Positions 58,824 through 64,000 of a stretch of 64,000 bases of DNA are shown here, piece after piece (positions within the stretch are counted from its first letter, which is position 1; every line of letters starts with the position of its first letter). Made by a program: the position numbers and the translations under genes. The notes beneath the pieces were generated by a model that saw only the letters and a program-made list of their open reading frames with translations, made no database searches and was not told the origin of the DNA. The DNA is from Lysinimonas soli. Lineage in GTDB: Bacteria; Actinomycetota; Actinomycetes; Actinomycetales; Microbacteriaceae. The stretch covers positions 372,001 to 436,000 of the forward strand of contig NZ_JBHSMG010000002.1 in assembly GCF_042655435.1 (NCBI RefSeq), written 5' to 3'.

Positions 58824-59684
58824 ATGGCCACCCAGCCGCCCACGCTGAGCACCGCCGCGATCAGGATGGTGCCGCGGCGAGCCGGAGCCGAGCGCCGCGC
58901 CCGACGGTGGAGTGCGGTCGGCCCGGTGGTGCTCGGCATCGGCGGTGTCGTCGCCCTTCTCGCCTTCTGGCAGCTGTACGCGATGTTCGGGCCGATGCAG
59001 CCCGGGTTCCTGCCGGCGCCGAGCGCGGTGCTGCCGCGGTTCGTCGCCGACTTCGGCTATGTGGCGTTCTGGACCGCGGTGGGCCAGACCATGTGGGCTT
59101 GGCTGCTGAGCCTGGCGATCTCGTCGGTCTCGGCTCTGGCGGTCGGCCTGGTGATCGGGTCGAGCCAGTTCCTGCGGCGCGCCACTCACAGCACCATCGA
59201 ATTCCTGAGGCCGATCCCGTCCGTTGGCCTCATCCCGATCGCCGCCCTCGTCTTCGGACCGCGGATCGGATCGGAACTGCTGGTCGTGGTCTACGGCTGC
59301 TTCTGGATCGTCGTCATCCAGGTGCTCTACGGCGTCGCCGACGTCGACAAGGTCGCCAGCGACACCGTGCGCACCCTCGGCATGAACTACTTCCAGCGAG
59401 TCCGGCATCTGGTGCTTCCGACGATGCTGCCGTACTACTTCACCGGGCTGCGCCTCGCGGCGACCGTCGCACTGATCCTGACCGTCAGCACCGAGCTCAT
59501 CATCGGGACCCCCGGTCTCGGCCGTTCGATCGCGCAGGCGCAGCTCAATGACTCGATGACCGACCTGCTCGCCCTCGTGATCATGGCGGGGGTGCTCGGC
59601 ATCGTGATCAATCTCAGTGCGCGCTTCCTCGAGCGTCGCCTGCTGTTCTGGCACGGCTCGGTGCGATCGGAGCTCGGCTCGTGA
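58824..59684 (+). CDS. ABC transporter permease, SsuC/TauC type
   Basis: 286 residues from the ATG at 58824 (GAGGAG upstream). About six membrane spans after a charged N-terminus, with the EAA loop around SDTVRTLGMNYFQRVRHLVLPTMLP that docks the ATPase. The NitT/TauT systems usually have one permease gene; here two different ones follow each other. Confidence 0.9.
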   Translation: MATQPPTLSTAAIRMVPRRAGAERRARRWSAVGPVVLGIGGVVALLAFWQLYAMFGPMQPGFLPAPSAVLPRFVADFGYVAFWTAVGQTMWAWLLSLAISSVSALAVGLVIGSSQFLRRATHSTIEFLRPIPSVGLIPIAALVFGPRIGSELLVVVYGCFWIVVIQVLYGVADVDKVASDTVRTLGMNYFQRVRHLVLPTMLPYYFTGLRLAATVALILTVSTELIIGTPGLGRSIAQAQLNDSMTDLLALVIMAGVLGIVINLSARFLERRLLFWHGSVRSELGS

Positions 59685-60454
59685 GATTCCTGAAGAACGT
59701 CGGCTTCTGGCTCGGGCTGCCGATCATCCTCGTCGCCGTCTGGTGGGCGGCGACGCTGGGAGACGTCAACCCGTTCGTCCCGAAGCCCGGCGATCTCGTG
59801 GTGAAGCTGTTCCAGGTCTGGTTCGGCAGCGACTTCCTCGCGAATGTCGTGCCCAGCCTCTCGCGGTTGCTCGTCGGCCTCGCGGTCTCGATCGTGCTCG
59901 GCATCACCCTCGGCATCCTGATCGGTTCGTGGAGGTGGGTGCGGTGGCTGCTCGAGCCTGCCCTCGAGTTCCTCCGGGCGGTGCCGCCGACCGTGCTCAT
60001 CCCGGTGCTCCTGCTCGTCATCGGCATCAACGACGGGATGAAGATCACCATCATCGTGCTCGGATGCCTGTGGCCGATCCTCCTCAACACGATCAGCGGC
60101 GTGCGATCGATCGACTCGGTGTTGGCGGACTCCGCGCGCGTGTATGGCATCGGCGGCTGGGCGCGCCTGCGCCACCTGGTGCTCCCCGGTGCGGCACCGC
60201 AGATCATGACCGGCGTGCGGCAGAGCCTCTCGGTCGGGCTGATCTTGATGATCGTCTCCGAGATGTTCGCGACCACGGACGGCATCGGATTCGCCATCAT
60301 CGGTTTTCAGAACAGCGTCTCGATGCCCGAGATGTGGAGCGGCATCCTGCTGCTCGGGCTGATCGGCATCGCGCTGTCCGTGATCTTCTCGCAGGTCCAG
60401 AAACGGGTCCTGCGTTGGTACGAGGGACTGAAGGAGGCCTCGAATGAAGGCTGA
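59681..60454 (+). CDS. ABC transporter permease, SsuC/TauC type (second)
   Basis: 257 residues from a GTG overlapping the upstream stop. Binding-protein-dependent permease with the EAA loop ADSARVYGIGGWARLRHLVLPG and FLRAVPPTVLIPVLLL. Similar in type to, but distinct from, the preceding permease, so the channel is probably a heterodimer. Its end overlaps the ATPase start by 11 bp. Confidence 0.9.
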   Translation: MRFLKNVGFWLGLPIILVAVWWAATLGDVNPFVPKPGDLVVKLFQVWFGSDFLANVVPSLSRLLVGLAVSIVLGITLGILIGSWRWVRWLLEPALEFLRAVPPTVLIPVLLLVIGINDGMKITIIVLGCLWPILLNTISGVRSIDSVLADSARVYGIGGWARLRHLVLPGAAPQIMTGVRQSLSVGLILMIVSEMFATTDGIGFAIIGFQNSVSMPEMWSGILLLGLIGIALSVIFSQVQKRVLRWYEGLKEASNEG

Positions 60455-61298
60455 GACGACCAAGGCGCCCCTCGAGGCGCCGCCGAGCGACGTTCGACTC
60501 TCGGTCCGCCAGTTGCGCAAGGTCTACGGGCTGGGAACGCCGAAGGAGTTCGAGGCGGTGAGATCGCTGAGCTTCGACCTGCACACCGGCGAGTTCGTCT
60601 GCCTCGTCGGCCCCTCGGGCAGCGGCAAGACCACCCTGCTGAAGTGCATCGCCGGACTTCTGGAACCCACCTCCGGAGAGGTTCGCCTCGACGGAAAACG
60701 GGTGGCGGGCCCGACGAAGGGCCTCGCCGTGGTCTTCCAGGAGTACGCCAGGAGCCTGTTCCCGTGGATGACCGTCGCCGCGAACGTCGAGCTCCCTCTG
60801 AAGACCTCAGGGGTTCCGAAGGCCGAGCGCCGGGAGCGCGTCGCGACGGCCCTGGCCGCGGTCAGCCTCGACGAGGCCGCCGCCAAGCGGTACCCGTGGC
60901 AGCTCTCGGGCGGCATGCAGCAGCGCGTTGCGATCGCCCGCGCGGTCGCCGCGCGTCCCAGCGTGCTCCTGATGGACGAGCCCTTCGCGGCGGTGGACGC
61001 GCAGACCCGCGGTGAGCTCGAGGACCTCGTGCGCACCGTCTGGAAGACCCTGGGGATGACGATCCTCTTCGTGACGCACGATATCGACGAATCCGTCTAC
61101 CTGGGCGGCCGAGTCGTGGTCTTGTCGAGTTCGCCCACCGTCGTGCAGGAGGACCTGCCGATCGACCTGCCCATCGAGCGCGACCAGGTGGAGACCCGTT
61201 CGAGCCGGCGCTTCGCGGAGCTGCGCGCCCATGTCTACGAGGAGATCCAGTTCGCCAAGAACAACAAGGGCGGCACCAAGGATCGCGTCGCAGGCTGA
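60444..61298 (+). CDS. ABC transporter ATP-binding protein, SsuB/TauB type
   Basis: 284 residues with AAGGAGG before the ATG. Walker A GPSGSGKTT, Q-loop VFQEYARSLFPW, signature LSGGMQQRVAIARA, Walker B LLMDEPFAAVD and the switch His in VTHDIDES. Energises the importer. Confidence 0.94.
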   Translation: MKAETTKAPLEAPPSDVRLSVRQLRKVYGLGTPKEFEAVRSLSFDLHTGEFVCLVGPSGSGKTTLLKCIAGLLEPTSGEVRLDGKRVAGPTKGLAVVFQEYARSLFPWMTVAANVELPLKTSGVPKAERRERVATALAAVSLDEAAAKRYPWQLSGGMQQRVAIARAVAARPSVLLMDEPFAAVDAQTRGELEDLVRTVWKTLGMTILFVTHDIDESVYLGGRVVVLSSSPTVVQEDLPIDLPIERDQVETRSSRRFAELRAHVYEEIQFAKNNKGGTKDRVAG

Positions 61299-61341
61299 GT
61301 CGGCGCCGAGCGCCGTTAGCCTGAGGCGGAGGGGAATGAGG

Positions 61342-61980
61342 ATGGCGAGACGCAACACGCACCAGTCCACGCCGGGGAACGAGCGCGCCATCCTCGAGGC
61401 GGTGCTGTCCCTCGCGGTGAAGGCCGGTTACGAAGGAACGACGATGGCCGAGGTCGCGCGCGTCTCGGGATTGCCGGTCGGATCGGTCTATTGGCACTTC
61501 GAGAACAAAGAGGCGCTGTTCGCCGCGTTGATCGACTACTGCTTCGAGATCTGGAAGCAGCGGCACACGGGGCCGAGCAATCCCGCCATCCTGCACGAGG
61601 CCATCGCCGGATCGGCGGCGGCCTCGGCCGACCCGGAGAACACCGAAGAGGCGTTCTGGATCATCGGCCTCATCTTCGCGCTCGAGAAGCGGCTCGAGGG
61701 CAACGGCGCCCGTCAGAGGTATCTGGAGGTCCGCGCCGAGATGTTCGATCGGATCGTGGCCATCGTGCAGGACGACCTGCCCGCCGCGGCCCTTGCGGCT
61801 GAGCCAGACCTCGCCCGCAAGATCGTCATGCTCGGTCGCGCGCTGACCGATGGGTTCTACATCTCCGCCTCGGCCGGTGACGACATCGACTTCGCCGAGG
61901 CGGCGGGACTCGCCGCGGCGGCAATCGATGCGCTCGTCGCCCGGTATGCCGATGCGGCGAGCGAGAAGGGCCGACCGTGA
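61342..61980 (+). CDS. TetR-family transcriptional regulator
   Basis: 212 residues from the ATG at 61342, chosen because GGAGGGG lies 7 bp upstream; an ATG at 61336 is too close to it. HTH: ILEAVLSLAVKAGYEGTTMAEVARVSG then LPVGSVYWHFENK. Ends in a 4-bp overlap with the SDR. May regulate the importer or the mhp operon. Confidence 0.92.
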   Translation: MARRNTHQSTPGNERAILEAVLSLAVKAGYEGTTMAEVARVSGLPVGSVYWHFENKEALFAALIDYCFEIWKQRHTGPSNPAILHEAIAGSAAASADPENTEEAFWIIGLIFALEKRLEGNGARQRYLEVRAEMFDRIVAIVQDDLPAAALAAEPDLARKIVMLGRALTDGFYISASAGDDIDFAEAAGLAAAAIDALVARYADAASEKGRP

Positions 61981-62690
61981 CCCCGGGAGCCCCCGCTGCG
62001 ATCGTCGTCGGCGGCGGGAAGGGCATCGCGGGGGCGGCGACCCGCGAACTCGCTCGGAGCGGGTTCCGCGTCGCCGCCCTGTCGCCGAACGGCAGCGGGA
62101 GAGAGCTCGCCGAGAGCCTGGGCGGCGTCGGCCTCGCCGGCTCGAACCGCTCGGCGTCCGACCTGGCCGCGATCATCGATCTGGCCATGACGACCTTCGG
62201 CCGCATCGATGCGGTGGTGAACAGCTCCGGTCACGGCGCCGCCGGCCCGGTTCTCGAGCTGACCGATGACGACTGGCTCGACGGCCTCAACGGCTACTTG
62301 CTCAACGTGGTGCGCATGGCGCGGCTCGTGACGCCCCATCTGATCGCGGCGGGGGGCGGTGCCATCGTCAACGTCTCGACGAGCTCACCGTTCGAGCCGA
62401 ACCCGGGCTATCCGGTGTCGGCGACCTTCCGGGCCGGGCTGGCGGCGTTCACCAAGCTGTACAGCGACGAATACGGCCCGGCCGGCATCCGCATGAACAA
62501 TGTGCTGCCCGGGTGGACGAAAGAGGACCCATCGTCGATCGCTCCGGAGTGGACCGAGCGCATCCCGCTGCGACGGGCGGCGAGCGCGGCCGAGGTGGCG
62601 CGCACGATCCGCTTCCTGGCGACCGACGATTCGAGCTACATCACCGGGCAGAACATCCGTGTCGACGGTGGGGCGTCCCGATCCGTCTAG
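61977..62690 (+). CDS. Atypical SDR-family protein
   Basis: 237 residues from a GTG overlapping the tetR stop. SDR fold recognisable from GGGKGIAG (variant of TGxxxGIG), NSSGHG in place of NNAG, and the C-terminal SSYITGQNIRVDGGA. The active-site region reads GYPVSATFRAGLAAF: the Tyr is present but the Lys four residues later is missing, with an Arg further on. Either a divergent catalytic set or a non-catalytic protein. Confidence 0.8.
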   Translation: MTPGAPAAIVVGGGKGIAGAATRELARSGFRVAALSPNGSGRELAESLGGVGLAGSNRSASDLAAIIDLAMTTFGRIDAVVNSSGHGAAGPVLELTDDDWLDGLNGYLLNVVRMARLVTPHLIAAGGGAIVNVSTSSPFEPNPGYPVSATFRAGLAAFTKLYSDEYGPAGIRMNNVLPGWTKEDPSSIAPEWTERIPLRRAASAAEVARTIRFLATDDSSYITGQNIRVDGGASRSV

Positions 62691-62716
62691 TACGGACGGG
62701 CAGTGAAGGAGTCTCC

Positions 62717-63406
62717 ATGGCCAACGATCGCACGCGAATGTTGAGCGAGGTGCGTCGCGCCATCCTCGATGGCGACTGGCAGCCGGGGGATCGGCTGCAG
62801 CCCATGCAGCTGGCCGAGCGGTTCGCCACGAGCACGACCGTGGTGCGCGAGGCGCTCGCCCTGCTCGTCGGCGACGGGCTGGTGCTCGCCCGGCCGAACC
62901 GCGGGTTCTTCGTCCCCGAGTTGCGCCTGCGCGATCTGGAGGACATCACCGAGCTGCGCTGCGTCTCGGAGGCCCTCGCCGCGACCCTCGCGACGGAACG
63001 CGGGGATATCGCCTGGGAGTCGGACCTGACCGCAGCCCATCATCGCCTGTCGAAGACCCCGCGTCGCCTCAGCGACGACCCCGCTCGCATCAACCCCGAG
63101 TGGTCGAGCGCCCATCGCGAGTTCCACCGCGTGCTCATCAGCGCCTGCGGGAGCGACGCGATCCTTCGCCTCGCCGCGAACCTGGCCGATTCGACCGAGC
63201 TCTATCGCCGCTGGGCCGCGCCCTCGACGGCGGCCGTGAGTCGCGATGTCGAGGCGGAGCACGAGGCGCTGCTGCGGGCCGCCCTCGCGCGCGATGGCCA
63301 ACTGCTCGGAGCGCTGCTGCGCTCGCACTACGAGTCGACGGTCCGGGTCGTGCTCGAGGCCGGGCTCGTCGACGGGGCGGGCGGCGCCGCCGGGCGGGTC
63401 GAATAA
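62717..63406 (+). CDS. GntR-family transcriptional regulator, FCD subfamily
   Basis: 229 residues from the ATG at 62717 (GAAGGAG upstream). Winged HTH (MQLAERFATSTTVVREALALLVGDGLV) and an FCD domain with metal-binding-type His residues (SAHREFHRVLISACG; LLRSHYEST). Distinct from the twin GntR proteins of region A. Adjacent to the GTGATAA..TTATCAC site at 63417, which it may bind. Confidence 0.92.
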   Translation: MANDRTRMLSEVRRAILDGDWQPGDRLQPMQLAERFATSTTVVREALALLVGDGLVLARPNRGFFVPELRLRDLEDITELRCVSEALAATLATERGDIAWESDLTAAHHRLSKTPRRLSDDPARINPEWSSAHREFHRVLISACGSDAILRLAANLADSTELYRRWAAPSTAAVSRDVEAEHEALLRAALARDGQLLGALLRSHYESTVRVVLEAGLVDGAGGAAGRVE

Positions 63407-63416
63407 CGCATTTCAT

Positions 63417-63436
63417 GTGATAAAATGCATTATCAC
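63417..63436. promoter_or_regulatory. Operator-like inverted repeat GTGATAA-N6-TTATCAC
   Basis: Perfect 7-bp arms (63417-63423 and 63430-63436) between the GntR gene and the dioxygenase. A second inverted repeat GCATTT/AAATGC (63408-63413, 63423-63428) overlaps it. AT-rich and 34 bp upstream of the ATG, so it likely covers the promoter. Confidence 0.55.
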
Positions 63437-63469
63437 TGACCTGCGATGCAGCCTGACAGGAGATACGCA

Positions 63470-64000
63470 ATGGCGCTGGGTGCTGTCACCGGCATGGGCT
63501 ATCTGGCAATGCGGACCCGCGACTACGACGAGTCCCTGCAGCTGGCGACCGAGGTGCTCGGTCTGCGCATGACGCATGACGGCGGCGATCGTGCCTACCT
63601 GTCGGCCGCCGACCAGCACCATGAGCTCGTCTACATCAAGGCGGATGCCGACGGCATCGACCACATCGGCCTCCTGGTCGAGAGCCCGGAATCACTGGCC
63701 GTCGCGCGCGCGCGGATCGAGGCCGGTGGATTCCGGATCATCACGCGCACCCCGTTCGAGGCGGCGATCGGCGAGGGGTTCGCCTTCGTGGGGCCCGAGG
63801 ACTACGTGTTCCACCTCTACACGGGCATGAGCGCCTTCCGGCACGGACCGGCCGCCTTCGGCCCCGATCGCTACGGTCACATCAACATCCATCCGCAGGA
63901 TCCGACCCGGATGAAGGACTTCCTCGTCGAGTTCCTGGGCTTCCGCGTCTCGGACGTCATCGGCCAGGACTTCGCCTACTTCCTGCGCTGCAACGCCGAC
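63470..64000 (+). CDS. VOC-fold (type I extradiol) dioxygenase, cut by window end
   Basis: 177 residues visible; the gene continues beyond the window. N-terminal VOC module (GMGYLAMRTRDYDESLQLAT..LGLRMTH), IDHIGLLVES, and the start of a second module (RYGHINIHPQDPTRMKDFLVEFLGF) with a likely metal-ligand His in GHINI. Domain order fits a catechol 2,3-dioxygenase-like enzyme. AGGAG lies upstream of the ATG. Would be the second extradiol enzyme of region E. Confidence 0.85.
   Translation, partial: MALGAVTGMGYLAMRTRDYDESLQLATEVLGLRMTHDGGDRAYLSAADQHHELVYIKADADGIDHIGLLVESPESLAVARARIEAGGFRIITRTPFEAAIGEGFAFVGPEDYVFHLYTGMSAFRHGPAAFGPDRYGHINIHPQDPTRMKDFLVEFLGFRVSDVIGQDFAYFLRCNAD

Overview
High-GC window dense in aromatic and other catabolic genes. 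Signs of an actinobacterium, probably a Microbacteriaceae-like member of the Micrococcales, are the GC-rich third codon positions, frequent GTG/TTG starts, 4-base stop/start overlaps (ATGA, GTGA), lipoprotein-anchored ABC binding proteins and a pca regulon under IclR regulators. This assignment is inference; there is no rRNA or other phylogenetic marker. No phage genes, CRISPR array, recognisable transposase or integrase were found.

Region A (1-17590) is an accessory catabolic cluster of unknown substrate. It holds two class-C beta-lactamase/esterase-like hydrolases (one cut by the window start), a lactonase-type metallo-hydrolase, four SDR dehydrogenases, a 3-hydroxyisobutyrate-dehydrogenase-like enzyme overlapping a carboxymuconolactone-decarboxylase-like protein, a five-gene Liv-type ABC importer, a MarR regulator, and a minus-strand operon SDR / amidohydrolase / MaoC / acyl-CoA ligase. 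Two FCD-type GntR regulators share the same recognition helix, and a TGTCAGnTA-type word recurs in the intergenic gaps, suggesting one regulon.

Region B (17613-27705, minus strand) is a full protocatechuate branch of the beta-ketoadipate pathway plus pobA: pcaH-G-B-D-C, pobA, pcaI-J-F, with three IclR regulators. Perfect palindromes lie upstream of pcaH, pobA and pcaI. It is followed by tRNA-Arg(ACG).

Region C (27882-47551) looks like a catabolic island at the tRNA-Arg 3' end. A 269-bp perfect direct repeat, starting inside the tRNA 3' half, recurs 19,670 bp downstream. The cargo is a meta-cleavage system: flavin hydroxylase, Fe-ADH/maleylacetate-reductase-like enzyme, aldehyde dehydrogenase, Liv-type ABC importer (with a permease-ATPase fusion), type I extradiol dioxygenase, C-C hydrolase, LysR, amidohydrolase, 2-hydroxypentadienoate hydratase, acylating acetaldehyde dehydrogenase, 4-hydroxy-2-oxovalerate aldolase, feruloyl-CoA-synthetase-like ligase, MaoC and a thioesterase. 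A 16-bp motif (ATAGnnCwATGACGAA) is seen in three of its promoter regions and its first 11 bases in a fourth.

Region D (48081-52052) has TetR, SDR, a beta-hydroxyacid dehydrogenase, SDR and MarR. Region E (52100-64000) is a 3-(hydroxyphenyl)propionate-type cluster (mhpB, mhpC, mhpD, SnoaL-like, HpcH/HpaI aldolase, mhpA) followed by a NitT/TauT-type ABC importer, TetR, an atypical SDR, GntR, and a VOC-fold dioxygenase cut by the window end. The window thus carries intradiol, type I extradiol and class III extradiol ring cleavage side by side.
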